Shown: positions 28,797 through 37,881, numbered from the stretch's first letter. The stretch is DNA of 64,000 nt from Labrenzia sp. VG12 (GCF_002237595.1 NZ_CP022529.1:4804001-4868000); one strand, 5' to 3'. Notes: a model not told the origin generated them from the sequence alone. Program-made: numbers and translations.

Positions 28797-29699
28797 ATGG
28801 ATCAATTTGTTGCAATGCGCGCCTTCGTGCGCGTCGCCCAAACCAGAAGTTTCATTGAGGCTGCAAGACTTGAGGGCCTGGCCCAGGGAACGATCAGCAA
28901 ACGTGTTGCGGCCCTGGAGACCCATCTCGGCGTTCAACTGCTACGCCGCAATCAGCGGGAGGTAACGCTCACAGCACTTGGCGCAACTTATTATGAAAAC
29001 AGCATACGGATCCTGGACGCGTTGAATGCAGCGGAAACACAGATCCGGACGGATGCCCAGACCCCGGCAGGTCTTGTACGGCTCTCCCTGTCTCCCGTGC
29101 TGTCACGGCTGATCATCGCCCCGCTGGTCGCGGAGTTCGTCCAGGAATACCCGAGGATTGAAGTTCTTTCTTTTCTCACCGAGCAGCATGTCGACATTGT
29201 TGGAGAAGGTGTGGATCTGGCGATCCGGGCCCGGCATCTGGAAGATTCTTCCCTTGTTGCTTCACGGCTGTCCTCCAATCCGTTGTCGCTTGCGGCCGCA
29301 CCATCTTATCTGGACCGGGCCGGACAGGTTGAGACGCCCGATGATCTGTCCAATCATGCCTGTGTGACGTTCAGCCGGATGAAATCGGCTCAAACCTGGC
29401 GGTTCACGCGCGAGGGTGAGGAGAAAGAGGTTCCGATCACAAGCGCTTTGATGGCGGATCAGGGCGACACGCTGGTCGAATACGCTGCTGCGGGAGCCGG
29501 TGTGGTGATGATGCCGGACTGGGTAATGTCTTCGCATCTCAAGTCTGGACGCCTCGTCAAGTTGCTGCCTGACTGGACACCTCCCAGTATTCCCCTGCAC
29601 ATTGTTTATGCCGCAAGCACGGCTGTGCCGCTCCGCATTCGTTTGCTGACCGACTTCATCCGTCGCAACGTACGCAGCCGGGGTCTCTTGCCTCGTTGA
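28797..29699 (+). CDS. LysR-family transcriptional regulator
   Basis: This 300-residue protein has an N-terminal HTH (MRAFVRVAQTRSFIEAARLE, then ISKRVAALETHLGVQLLRR). A LysR effector domain follows with LIIAPLVAEFVQEYPRIEV and AAGAGVVMMPDWV. The subgroup resembles the CrgA/DsdC-like aromatic or stress regulators, but the target is unclear. It is convergent with the octaheme cytochrome gene, 31 bp away, and has a palindrome just upstream. No obvious Shine-Dalgarno sequence. Confidence 0.9.
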   Translation: MDQFVAMRAFVRVAQTRSFIEAARLEGLAQGTISKRVAALETHLGVQLLRRNQREVTLTALGATYYENSIRILDALNAAETQIRTDAQTPAGLVRLSLSPVLSRLIIAPLVAEFVQEYPRIEVLSFLTEQHVDIVGEGVDLAIRARHLEDSSLVASRLSSNPLSLAAAPSYLDRAGQVETPDDLSNHACVTFSRMKSAQTWRFTREGEEKEVPITSALMADQGDTLVEYAAAGAGVVMMPDWVMSSHLKSGRLVKLLPDWTPPSIPLHIVYAASTAVPLRIRLLTDFIRRNVRSRGLLPR

Positions 29700-29729
29700 A
29701 CATGCTGCTGCAGCGCAATGAGGCGGCAG

Positions 29730-31679
29730 CTATTTTGGAAACCGATCTTTGAGCTCCAGAAGCTCGGGAGCGTCCGGGTTCGCGACGAGGGCCTTTTGCA
29801 GGGCCAGTTGCGCTGCGGCTGGATCTTGAAGCGCAAGATTGAGGCGGACCAAAAACACCCAAGCCTGGATCAATTGTGGATCGAGGGCCGTGACTTCAGT
29901 GAAGGCTGCAATCGCTGCCGGCCAGTTGCGCATTGCCAGCCCTGCACCGCCAATAGCCATATGTGTTTCGGGAAAATCCGCTTTGTTGGCGAGCGACGTC
30001 TGCCATTCCTGCGATGCGGACTGGGCGCTGTCCAAGGCATCGTTTGGCAGTGGGAACTGTCTCAATCCGAGCAGCTGGCGGGCGGCCTCGATCCTGACGA
30101 CCTTTGCAGGGTCATTGAGAGCCTTTAGGACACGTTCGAGTTTCCTCTGAGGAGACAATCCCCCTTGAAGTTTCAGGGTAGCAGCCCGAACAATCGGGCT
30201 GTTGTCATCCAGGAGAGATGCAGCTTTGTCCGGCACACCTGGTTCCATACTCGCGCTCAAGAGGTCGAGCGCCGAAGCCCGTATGATAGCCGGGAAACCC
30301 TCATGTTTTGCAATCTGGAGAAGATTGGGGCCGATGCCGGAGGCGCCTGTTCTTGCCGCTTGAAAGGTTTCGCCGAAATGAGGACCGCGGTGCGGGCTGC
30401 CCGGAAAGCGCGTTTGCAGCTCTGATGCCGCCCATTGCGGGGTCTTTTCGCTATGGCAATCGGTACAGGCGTTCGGTGCTCCGATTTTGACGGAAAGGTC
30501 GGGTCGTGGAACACGGAAGGAATGATCCCGACGTTCATCGATGCCCATGTAGGTGCGCTCGATCATGTGGCACGACACGCATTGTGCGCCAGCAGTACCT
30601 GTTTCATGAAAGTGATGAGAGGGATCGTCGTAGTCCTTCAGCGTCAAACTCGGAAAACGCGTGTTGCCGGCCTCGGAATGACATTGGGTGCAAATGGCAT
30701 TGCCCAGGGCGCGCAGCGCGCCGCTGTGCGGCTCATGGCAGTCGGAGCAGCGCACTCCCTTTTCGTACATCTTTGACTGGAGAAACGAGCCATAAACGTA
30801 GACCTCATCGAGGATTTGGCCGTCAGCGTGATATAGACCGTCCCTCAAAAGCGCGAGCCGATACGCATCATGAAAGGGCGTTCCGGGAAGCGGGTTGCCG
30901 TCCTCGAAGGGCTCCCGGCGCGCATGGCATCCGGCACATTGCTGGATTTCCGTTTCGGCATTGTCTTCGTTAAACGCCACCAGCAAGCCGGTTGATCCAA
31001 GGCCAGGGAAGGGACTCTTGACCGCTCCACCTTGGTTTTCCGCCCAGGCAACATGGGCCGCGCCGGGGCCATGGCAGGCCTCACAGCCAACGCCGACTTC
31101 TGCCTGTGTGCTTGCATAGGTGCGCTCCCGGGCACTGTAGTTTTTTTGAAAGCCGGTCGCATGGCACTCGGCGCAGCGCGCATTCCAGTTCTTGTAAGGT
31201 CCGCTCCAATGAAAGCCGTCTTCCGGTTTCAGCTCCTGATTCTCGTAAATGTGGTACCAGGTCTTCAGATCCTGATCCCAGGCGACATCAAGAGATTGCA
31301 GGCGTCCAGGTTCGGTTTCGATCAGGTATTGCTGCAGGGGATAGACGCCACCGACCCCGACGACCTTCAGTACCTTTGGTCCATCGCGAATGTCGGTTGT
31401 TTCGATGAAATAGTCCCCGTTCTTTTGAAAGAAACGGGTCGTTCGGCCCCGATGCGTGAACTCAGCGTTTTCAAAATCGCCGTCCACTGTTGTTTTTGAG
31501 GGAAGCATCCAGGCTTGTGCATGGTGAGACGTCGCCCAGGCATCCGCCTCTGCCTGATGACAGCTGGTGCAGGAAGGGCTGCCGACGTAATCAGGGGGCA
31601 TCGGGGTTTGTCCTTTCGCCAAAGTGAGCGCGCTAAAGAACAAAAAGAGTGAAGTGCCCAGAGCGGCAGATACCTTCAT
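29730..31679 (-). CDS. Octaheme cytochrome c with HEAT and TPR repeats
   Basis: This 649-residue protein has a signal peptide (LFLFFSALTLAKG). Eight CxxCH heme-binding motifs fall in the first two thirds: CTSCH (37-41), CAECH, CEACH, CAGCH, CSDCH, CTQCH, CVSCH and CTDCH. The C-terminal third has HEAT-like repeats (SPIVRAATLKLQGG, KVVRIEAARQLLGL) and a TPR stretch (NWPAAIAAFTEVTALDPQLI). It is related to cytochrome c554-type multiheme proteins and would carry electrons, or bind a redox substrate, in the periplasm. No maturation or partner redox genes are beside it. It is the last cargo gene before the right integrase. Confidence 0.87.
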   Translation of the reverse strand: MKVSAALGTSLFLFFSALTLAKGQTPMPPDYVGSPSCTSCHQAEADAWATSHHAQAWMLPSKTTVDGDFENAEFTHRGRTTRFFQKNGDYFIETTDIRDGPKVLKVVGVGGVYPLQQYLIETEPGRLQSLDVAWDQDLKTWYHIYENQELKPEDGFHWSGPYKNWNARCAECHATGFQKNYSARERTYASTQAEVGVGCEACHGPGAAHVAWAENQGGAVKSPFPGLGSTGLLVAFNEDNAETEIQQCAGCHARREPFEDGNPLPGTPFHDAYRLALLRDGLYHADGQILDEVYVYGSFLQSKMYEKGVRCSDCHEPHSGALRALGNAICTQCHSEAGNTRFPSLTLKDYDDPSHHFHETGTAGAQCVSCHMIERTYMGIDERRDHSFRVPRPDLSVKIGAPNACTDCHSEKTPQWAASELQTRFPGSPHRGPHFGETFQAARTGASGIGPNLLQIAKHEGFPAIIRASALDLLSASMEPGVPDKAASLLDDNSPIVRAATLKLQGGLSPQRKLERVLKALNDPAKVVRIEAARQLLGLRQFPLPNDALDSAQSASQEWQTSLANKADFPETHMAIGGAGLAMRNWPAAIAAFTEVTALDPQLIQAWVFLVRLNLALQDPAAAQLALQKALVANPDAPELLELKDRFPK

Positions 31680-31931
31680 AGATGCAATCCAGTTGGCTAG
31701 CCGGGAAACGTGGCAAGGCTGAAAAACGGAGATGCTGCCAAGGTAACCGTTCTCAAGCTATTGTCACTACACCGACTTTCGAACAGAGCGAACAACCTCT
31801 CGGGTGCAGGCATTCATCTCGGATGAACCGCAGTTGATTTGATCGACATCGGATAGCGATATCTGCACACCCTTAGATTGCGTTTCCAGCGCGCGCCGCG
31901 AGCAAAAACTGTTTCTTGGTTAGCTGGTGTA

Positions 31932-33167
31932 TCATGCTCTCAGGCACGACGAATTGCCTGTTGAGCTTAACACCCATTCCTCCCAAGCAAGCATTATGTC
32001 CCGCCGCTGCTCGAGTAGATCGGTTCTGTGATATGCGGCCTCGGTCGCATTTTGAATCGTATGGGCAAGGGCTCTTTCAGCCAGATCCCGTGGGTATCCG
32101 TTCTCCGAAGCCCAGTCTCGGAAACTCGACCTGAACCCATGTGCTGTGGCCAAGCGCCCCGGAGTGTCGCTTTCTACCTTGTGATCCCGTAGACACTTGG
32201 TCAGGGTCATATCGCTAACTGGTGTGTTTTTGCGTGAGGGAAAGACCAAATTGGTCGCCTCCAAGTCAGCTTCTTCCCGCAGCCTTCCGAAAAGCCTGAT
32301 CAAATGGGGTGAGAGAGGTACTCGGTGAATAATTTTCGCTTTCATGCGCTCAGCTGGCAGGGTCCAAATACCCTTCTGCAGGTCCAGTTCTGACCAGGAC
32401 ATCTGTCTGATTTCACCTGAGCGGGCCGCTGTCAGGATCAAAACTTCAAGCATGAGTTTTGATCGAGTTTGCAAGCCAGCGTGCAAAACGTCTCGTACAA
32501 AATCCGGAACAGCGCGCCAGGGAACCGCTGGCTGATTGATCACCCGCTCCCGCTTGCCGGGCTGTTTCGGCAACAGTTGACCGACAACGCCGACCGGGCT
32601 CGCAATTATGAAACCACGCGCAGCACACCAATTCATGACAACGTCACAGCGTTGTTTGACCCGAGAAGCGGTTTCAGCCTTCTCCAACCAGATCGGTTTC
32701 AAAGCAGCAGCGAAATCCGCTGCTGTTAGGTTTGAGACTTTAACCGCCCCAATCGAAGGGAAGACATACTGCTCGAGTGTGTTGATCCACTGACCGGAGT
32801 GTTTTTCATTGCGAAACCCTGGGCTCAAATCGCGGTACACTTGGCGCGCAGCTTCGGCAAATGTCGGCATAGACATTTTCCGTTGCTCGGTTTCCAAAAG
32901 TCGCTTTCGCTCGTTAAGCGGGTCCTTGCCGTTCTCAAGCAATCGACGCGCCTGAAATCCCTTTTCCCGCGCGTCTTTTACAGAAACAGCCGGATAGCTG
33001 CCCAGCCCCATATCTCTGCGCTTGCCGGTTTCCGGTGACACGAACCGGAATACCCACTTTGCGTTGCCAACCGACTTACCGGGAAAGAGATAGAGTCCTC
33101 GAATGGTTCCGTCCGACACCGGCTTGTCGCTTGGCTTGGTCTTTCTCGCTTTGGCGTCAGAGAGCAT
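31932..33167 (-). CDS. P4-type tyrosine integrase (right-end island integrase)
   Basis: This 411-residue protein starts MLSDAKARKTKPSDKPVSDG with the DUF4102-like arm-binding domain (GLYLFPGKSVGNAKWVFRF, MGLGSYPAVSVKDAREKG). A core-binding domain follows, then the catalytic set: Arg in TAARSGEIRQM, Lys in MKAKIIHRVPL, HGFR, LAHTIQN and Tyr in AAYHRTDLLEQRR. P4-type integrases commonly use tRNA genes, so this enzyme is the better candidate for insertion at tRNA-Ala. It faces leftward with its start 198 bp from attR. Confidence 0.93.
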   Translation of the reverse strand: MLSDAKARKTKPSDKPVSDGTIRGLYLFPGKSVGNAKWVFRFVSPETGKRRDMGLGSYPAVSVKDAREKGFQARRLLENGKDPLNERKRLLETEQRKMSMPTFAEAARQVYRDLSPGFRNEKHSGQWINTLEQYVFPSIGAVKVSNLTAADFAAALKPIWLEKAETASRVKQRCDVVMNWCAARGFIIASPVGVVGQLLPKQPGKRERVINQPAVPWRAVPDFVRDVLHAGLQTRSKLMLEVLILTAARSGEIRQMSWSELDLQKGIWTLPAERMKAKIIHRVPLSPHLIRLFGRLREEADLEATNLVFPSRKNTPVSDMTLTKCLRDHKVESDTPGRLATAHGFRSSFRDWASENGYPRDLAERALAHTIQNATEAAYHRTDLLEQRRDIMLAWEEWVLSSTGNSSCLRA

Positions 33168-33645
33168 TTCCGTTTCCTATGCAGATTGGACGTTTCCATC
33201 AAAACCATCATCTGGACCATCATGAAGAGTGCGACTTGATGAGGCTTCAGGAGGCCAATTAATATGAGAACGTTATCCGAAATACGAAATATGTAAATGA
33301 AAATAGGTATTTGCAAAATCCATTAATGTTGAATGACACTAAATGAGACATGTATTATGGCGGACCTTGGCTCCACCATTTCTTCTCTTCCGACAATTCT
33401 GATTTGATCTCCTCTGGGAATGCGTGTCCTCATGCGGTTGCCGGTCTACGCGGTTTTCCACCTTTCGCCAGGACTAATGGGCGTTGGCATCGTGACGGAT
33501 CCCTTTCCATCGGACCGCACTGGCTTGTGAGATGAGAATCAGAAAGCCTCGCACGCCGAACGGGTAAGAAGTGAATGGGGCTTTTCTGGACAAGACGCTT
33601 CAGCTTGGACGAAGTTTGCGCGGATCAACGACAGGGCGCTTTCAC
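33168..33645. other. Right island edge and chromosomal intergenic region
   Basis: 33168-33364 is AT-rich, lies inside the island and probably holds the integrase promoter. After attR (33365-33383) the sequence turns GC-rich. No gene is supported before the methyltransferase start at 33646. A longer methyltransferase frame from 33571 is less likely. Confidence 0.5.
33365..33383 (+). repeat. attR: right attachment repeat of the island
   Basis: An exact copy of CCTTGGCTCCACCATTTCT, the last bases of tRNA-Ala and its 3' flank, without the rest of the tRNA. Bases on either side differ from the left copy, which fixes the repeat at 19 bp. Confidence 0.9.
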
Positions 33646-34239
33646 ATGGCCGACAGCAAAACGATCCGCATCTATGACGAAAAGGCCGGTGACTATGCTG
33701 CGCGGTTTGCCAGCAGCCGTCCAAGCGGCTCCCTGCAGGCATTCATGGCGCTGCTGCCCGAGCGCGCACGGGTTCTCGACTGGGGCTGTGGACCGGCGAC
33801 AGCGTCCGCGCATATGCAGGACGCGGGGTTCGACCCGGACCCCGTGGATGCTTCCCCCGAAATGGTGGCTCTTGCGCTCAAGCAATTCGGACTGAATGCG
33901 CGCTGCGCAACCTTCAGCGATCCCTTGCCATCTGCGCACTATGATGGCGCGTGGGTCAATTTCAGCCTGCTGCATGCGTCACGTGCTGCGCTGCCGGGGC
34001 ATTTAAGGCAGCTTCACGAAGCGCTTCTGCCTGGCGCCGTTCTTCACTTGGGCATGAAGCGGGGCAGCGGAGAACAGCGTGACCGTTTCGGACGGTTCTA
34101 TGTCTTTTATGAAACCAGCGAGTTGACGGAGCATCTGGAAACGGCTGGCTTTCAGGTCACGCACACCCATGAAGGCGAAGAGGCGGGGCTCGCCGGAACA
34201 ATTGATCCCTTCGTGTTGCTTTTGTCGCAAAAAGCCTGA
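33646..34239 (+). CDS. SAM-dependent class I methyltransferase
   Basis: About 197 residues from MADSKTIRIYDEKAGDYA. Motif I reads VLDWGCGPATASAHM near residue 45, with PDPVDASPEMVALA as the SAM-ribose-binding segment. The order is normal for a UbiE-like fold. The substrate is unknown. The upstream region lacks a strong Shine-Dalgarno sequence; an in-frame ATG at 33571 would add 25 residues. Confidence 0.8.
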   Translation: MADSKTIRIYDEKAGDYAARFASSRPSGSLQAFMALLPERARVLDWGCGPATASAHMQDAGFDPDPVDASPEMVALALKQFGLNARCATFSDPLPSAHYDGAWVNFSLLHASRAALPGHLRQLHEALLPGAVLHLGMKRGSGEQRDRFGRFYVFYETSELTEHLETAGFQVTHTHEGEEAGLAGTIDPFVLLLSQKA

Positions 34240-34291
34240 AACCGTCGCCACGATCTGGAGGATTACAAAGGCCCTGACTGGCGTTTCGAGC

Positions 34292-35587
34292 TTAGGGGCT
34301 GGATGGCAAGGTCACGCGAACACTGGTCTTCCCGCCTGTAACAGCAACGACATCCGCCCAGCCTCCATGGGCCTGTGCGATCTTGCGCACCAGAGGCAGA
34401 CCGAGGCCGTAGCCGTCAATGTTCTGTCGATCCGGGCCGCGGTAGAAAGGCTGGAAAACTGTCTCGCGTTCGGCCATTGATATGCCCGGGCCCTGGTCGC
34501 AAACATCCAGCGTGACGACGTTCGCAGAGGAGCTCAGCGTCACTGTGACCGGCTGGATCCCGTGTTTAAGACCGTTTTCAAGCAGATTGGCGAGCATGCG
34601 ATGCAGGAGACGGGGATCGCCCTCGATCTCCGGTGCGGTTCCGGAAAAGGAGCAGCCCTCGAACCTGGCGCATTCCTCCGCAATCAAGGCAAGGAGATCG
34701 ACCGGCTCACGGCTGTCAAGCGGCATCGCCGCGTCCAGCCGGCTCATCATCAGGATCTCCTCGATCAGCGCGTTGAGGTCGGCAATGTCCTGTTTCAGGG
34801 CCTGCTGACGCTCTTCAGACGGCCGGTCCTGCTCCATCTCCAGGCCCAGCTTGATGCGGGCCAGTGGTGTGCGCAGTTCGTGGCTGGCATTTGCCAGGAG
34901 CAGGCGATGCGCCGAGACCAGCTTGTCGATCTTGTCGGCGGAGGCGTTGAAACTGCGTGCCAGCTGCGACACCTCATCCAGGCCCTTGACGTCGACACGC
35001 GCCTTCAGGTCGCCGGCACCGATCCGCTCCACCCCTTCCTGCAATTGTTCCAGGCGTTTGGTCAGCCGGCGCGCGACCGGATAGACGCCGACACCGACAC
35101 AAAGACCGATCAGGGCGAGGGCGGCCAACAGGTTCACGACCGGCGCCGCACCCGGACGCCGTTCCGCATCTGCCACGAGCCAGCGCCCGTCCGGGAGGGA
35201 CAGGGCGACAACCGGGCCTCCGTGTGCGCGAAACCAGCCGGTCTGGCCGTGGAACCGGTCATCGGGCATGTCCGGGTCGCCCCACTTGGCGATCAGGCGG
35301 CCGGACGCGTCGAACATCTTCAGTTCCAGCTCGAGATCCTGGCCCAATCGCTCGATTGTCGCCTGTTGAGTGGCAATGCTGGCACCGGGCGGGGGCAGGG
35401 TCAGTGCCACAAAGCGGCTGATGGAATCAAGCACATCGCGGTTGACCCGGTCGCGGCCGTACACCTCCCACAAGAGGGCAGACAGGATTACCACCAGGAG
35501 CAGGCTGGCCAGCATGACGCCGTAGATCTGCAGGTAGAGCCGTCGCATCAGGAACGGGGCAAACAGCTTGCGAAACGGATGGATCAT
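34292..35587 (-). CDS. Sensor histidine kinase
   Basis: This 431-residue kinase has two membrane helices (LQIYGVMLASLLLVVILSAL and LLAALALIGLCVGVGV) enclosing a periplasmic sensor of about 120 residues. A HAMP-like linker follows, then the H-box NASHELRTPLARIK, the N-box LLENGLKHG, DQGPGIS and GYGLGLPLV. It is downstream of its response regulator gene by 5 bp. Two Spy-like periplasmic genes upstream suggest a CpxA-like envelope stress role; that is inference from context. Confidence 0.93.
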   Translation of the reverse strand: MIHPFRKLFAPFLMRRLYLQIYGVMLASLLLVVILSALLWEVYGRDRVNRDVLDSISRFVALTLPPPGASIATQQATIERLGQDLELELKMFDASGRLIAKWGDPDMPDDRFHGQTGWFRAHGGPVVALSLPDGRWLVADAERRPGAAPVVNLLAALALIGLCVGVGVYPVARRLTKRLEQLQEGVERIGAGDLKARVDVKGLDEVSQLARSFNASADKIDKLVSAHRLLLANASHELRTPLARIKLGLEMEQDRPSEERQQALKQDIADLNALIEEILMMSRLDAAMPLDSREPVDLLALIAEECARFEGCSFSGTAPEIEGDPRLLHRMLANLLENGLKHGIQPVTVTLSSSANVVTLDVCDQGPGISMAERETVFQPFYRGPDRQNIDGYGLGLPLVRKIAQAHGGWADVVAVTGGKTSVRVTLPSSP

Positions 35588-35592
35588 CTGGC

Positions 35593-36279
35593 TCAGTCCT
35601 GTGACCGGGCGAAGACGTAGCCGGCACCGCGTACGGTGATCAGCCGGCGCGGCTTGTTCGGGTCGTCCTCGATTTCCGCCCGGATCCGCGAGACATGCAC
35701 GTCGATGGACCGGTCGAAGGAGGCCAGGTTCTCGCCCTTCAGCGCATTCATGATGGTGTCGCGGCTCAATACGCGGCCAGCCCTGTTGGCCAGGATTTCC
35801 AGCAGATTGAACTGGTGCGCCGTCAGATCGCAGACCCGGTCGCCGACGCGTGCCTCCATGGCATCCGGGTCGATTTCCAGGCGGCCGAAGCGCAGGATCC
35901 GGTGTGCCGGTTCGGTGATGCCGCGCCGGAGGACGGCCTTGAGCCGGGCGAGCAATTCCCTCGGTTCAAAGGGTTTGGGCAGGTAGTCGTCCGCCCCCAG
36001 TTCCAGGCCGATGATGCGATCCATCGGTTCGCCCTTGGCCGTCAGCATCACGATGGGCGTGGCGTTGTCCGCCCGTATCGTTCGGCAGAGATCAAGACCG
36101 TCGAAATCCGGCAACATAAGGTCAAGCAGGATGGCGTCGAACTGCCGTTGACGATGCAGGTCGAGGCCTTTCTGACCGGTTCCGGCAACGGTCACCTGAA
36201 AGCCGGACCCGCCGAGATAGTCCTGGACCATCGCGGCGAGCCGGGCGTCGTCTTCGATCAGGAGAATCTGCTGGGGCAT
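35593..36279 (-). CDS. OmpR-family response regulator
   Basis: About 228 residues from the ATG giving MPQQILLIEDDARLAAM; a TTG 18 bases upstream is less likely. The receiver domain has the acidic pair EDD, the phospho-accepting Asp in LLDLMLPDFDGL and Lys in YLPKPFEPRE. The C-terminal winged helix ends VSRIRAEIEDDPNKPRRL and TVRGAGYVF. It pairs with the kinase gene 5 bp downstream. Confidence 0.94.
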   Translation of the reverse strand: MPQQILLIEDDARLAAMVQDYLGGSGFQVTVAGTGQKGLDLHRQRQFDAILLDLMLPDFDGLDLCRTIRADNATPIVMLTAKGEPMDRIIGLELGADDYLPKPFEPRELLARLKAVLRRGITEPAHRILRFGRLEIDPDAMEARVGDRVCDLTAHQFNLLEILANRAGRVLSRDTIMNALKGENLASFDRSIDVHVSRIRAEIEDDPNKPRRLITVRGAGYVFARSQD

Positions 36280-36309
36280 GGGTCCTGTTTGTGTCAAGGC
36301 CTGAAGAAA

Positions 36310-36339
36310 GGCTGTTCAATCGGGACCGATTGAACAGCC
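36310..36339 (-). terminator. Perfect 14-bp hairpin between Spy-like and regulator genes
   Basis: GGCTGTTCAATCGG and its exact complement are separated by 2 bases. On the minus strand it is followed by TTTCTTC, 72 bp after the Spy-like stop and 30 bp before the regulator start. It probably ends or attenuates the Spy-like transcript. Confidence 0.65.
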
Positions 36340-36411
36340 AAATGGCGGTGGCTTCAAATGTTTTGCTGTCCAGAGGCTGCCCCGTGATCGCATCGGCCAG
36401 CCGCGATGTGC

Positions 36412-37023
36412 CTAGTGACGGCGCCAACCGAAGCGCTTGCCGCGAAACGCCTCGATCCTTTCATCCAGTGTGGCGCGCTGCTCCGGCGTCAGGACTTCGG
36501 CGACATCGATCATCACGCTGGTCAGTCTCCGGCTGACTTCGTCCGCCAGCGCGAGTTTTTCCGCGCGCAAGGCCTCGACGGCAGACCGGTCGACATTTTC
36601 CGCAAGGATCAGTTCGTGCAGATCCTTGCCGGTCGACGCGAGATCCTTTTGCACGGCCTTCATCTCGATGGCCGCAGGCGTCAGGATGGCGACGATCTGG
36701 TCGATCTGCTCCGGCGTTGCATCAATTTCGATCGCGACATGCTGTACGAAGCGCGACACCCGCTTTTCGATGTCTTCATCGCTCATGTCCTGAAACTTGC
36801 CGCCACGACGCCAGCCGACAAATTCAAGACCGGAGCCGTCCGAGGCAGTGACGGCGCTTTGTGCCTTCAGGATCCCAGAGGCTGGGCCGGTCACCTGCGG
36901 GGCGCCGTTTACGGTCAGAACGCTGCCGGCCAGGATCCCCGTGCTGACAATGCAGGCGGTGGCGAGACGGCTGAATTTGCTGTTGTTGGATTTCAAGCGC
37001 TTGTTCTCCAGTTTGTGCAACAT
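36412..37023 (-). CDS. Spy/CpxP-like periplasmic protein
   Basis: This 203-residue protein has an extended basic N-terminus, then a hydrophobic signal (LATACIVSTGILAGSVLTV). The helical domain carries LTxxQ-type motifs (DATPEQIDQI and LTPEQRATLDERI). Spy and CpxP proteins act as periplasmic chaperones or stress-signal modulators. It is upstream of the two-component genes on the same strand, so it may be both target and modulator. The C-terminus is Arg/Trp-rich (KRFGWRRH). Confidence 0.8.
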   Translation of the reverse strand: MLHKLENKRLKSNNSKFSRLATACIVSTGILAGSVLTVNGAPQVTGPASGILKAQSAVTASDGSGLEFVGWRRGGKFQDMSDEDIEKRVSRFVQHVAIEIDATPEQIDQIVAILTPAAIEMKAVQKDLASTGKDLHELILAENVDRSAVEALRAEKLALADEVSRRLTSVMIDVAEVLTPEQRATLDERIEAFRGKRFGWRRH

Positions 37024-37131
37024 GTCCTGTCTCCTCGGTTGTTTGCGACAACCTGCACCAAGGAAGGCAGAAGTCGCGGAAGGGAGACCGGATCGTCGCA
37101 GGGGGCCGAATTCCGGTCTCGGAACGAAACC

Positions 37132-37524
37132 TCACGGCCGGAGGTTGCGGGGGCCAATCTCTCTGAGCGTGACAAGCTGGTCCGCCGTGAGAAATTCGGC
37201 GAGCTCGGCCTCGAGCACATCGCGGTTCTGGTCCAGCTCGCCTTTCATGGCCCGCCGGGTTCGATAGGACGGACGCCCGCCATCCGGGTCGATGCCGTGT
37301 TTGGCCATCAGGGCTTTGGTCTTTGCGATATGGGCCTCGAAAACTCGCGTGAAGGCGACTTCCTGGTCTGCGGACAATTCGAGCGCGGCGGCCATTTCCT
37401 TCACGGGCGGCGGTGTCATGCGCGGCTGCGCGAGGACGGCTGTCGGTGCGAATGCCAGACCGAGCGCCAGAAGGCTTCCGGCGATCAGCCGGCGCGTTCT
37501 GGTCGGCTGGGTATTGCGTGACAT
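37132..37524 (-). CDS. Spy/CpxP-like periplasmic protein, second copy
   Basis: The start is set at MSRNTQPTRTRR, with AGGAAG upstream; a longer frame to 37695 lacks a signal. About 130 residues: a signal peptide ending TAVLAQP, then a helical domain with LELSADQEVAFTRVFEAHI and FLTADQLVTLREIG, the same repeat type as the neighbouring Spy-like protein. It lies 108 bp upstream of that gene on the same strand. Confidence 0.75.
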   Translation of the reverse strand: MSRNTQPTRTRRLIAGSLLALGLAFAPTAVLAQPRMTPPPVKEMAAALELSADQEVAFTRVFEAHIAKTKALMAKHGIDPDGGRPSYRTRRAMKGELDQNRDVLEAELAEFLTADQLVTLREIGPRNLRP

Positions 37525-37881
37525 GGATTTCTTCCTTGTGTTGGGTCGCCGGGCATCCGCCAGGGCCGGCGACGGGTTGGGGAAAGTGCCCCTTTCTGCA
37601 AGGAAGAGATAAGCTGTCTCGTTTTCTGGCGTTCTTCTTCTATGTAAAGAATTGTAAAGCGCGGAGCCGTGCGCGGGAGGGGGCCATCGGAGCATGCGCT
37701 GCTACAGTCGCACCGCATTCTCTGTGAACTGTACTTCGTGGCGAAATCCCGGCTGTTTGTCGCGGAATGTAACCGACCGGTTGCAGGCTCCCGGTCAGCG
37801 TCATATGTGAAAGTGCCCGAAGACGAGGAAGCGGCAATGCATGGACCGGATCTCCCATCAAGGCGGCGATAGAGGCAGGGC
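37525..37881. other. Divergent intergenic region
   Basis: This stretch lies between the second Spy-like gene and the DUF2252 gene. It must hold two divergent promoters. I see no reliable -35/-10 pair, RNA gene or repeat. Confidence 0.4.

Larger units (their letters stand above)
13764..33383. mobile_element. Genomic island of about 19.6 kb integrated at tRNA-Ala
   Basis: The boundaries are exact 19-bp direct repeats derived from the tRNA-Ala 3' end. Tyrosine recombinases lie at both ends: one with AlpA-like and HTH genes at the left, and a P4-type integrase facing inward, 198 bp from the right repeat. The DNA between looks more AT-rich than the flanks by eye, especially at 13780-16400 and 31680-33360. 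No phage structural genes, conjugation genes or replication genes are seen, so it may need help to move. Cargo is envelope, redox and sulfatase functions. Confidence 0.85.

Noticed and set aside
13764..33383. Interpretation of the island as a prophage
   Set aside because: No capsid, tail, terminase, lysis or replication genes. The holin-like protein is of the type found beside DUF883 proteins in chromosomes.
34562..35620. Plus-strand frame of 352 codons opposite the sensor kinase gene
   Set aside because: Antisense shadow of a gene with clear H-, N- and G-boxes.
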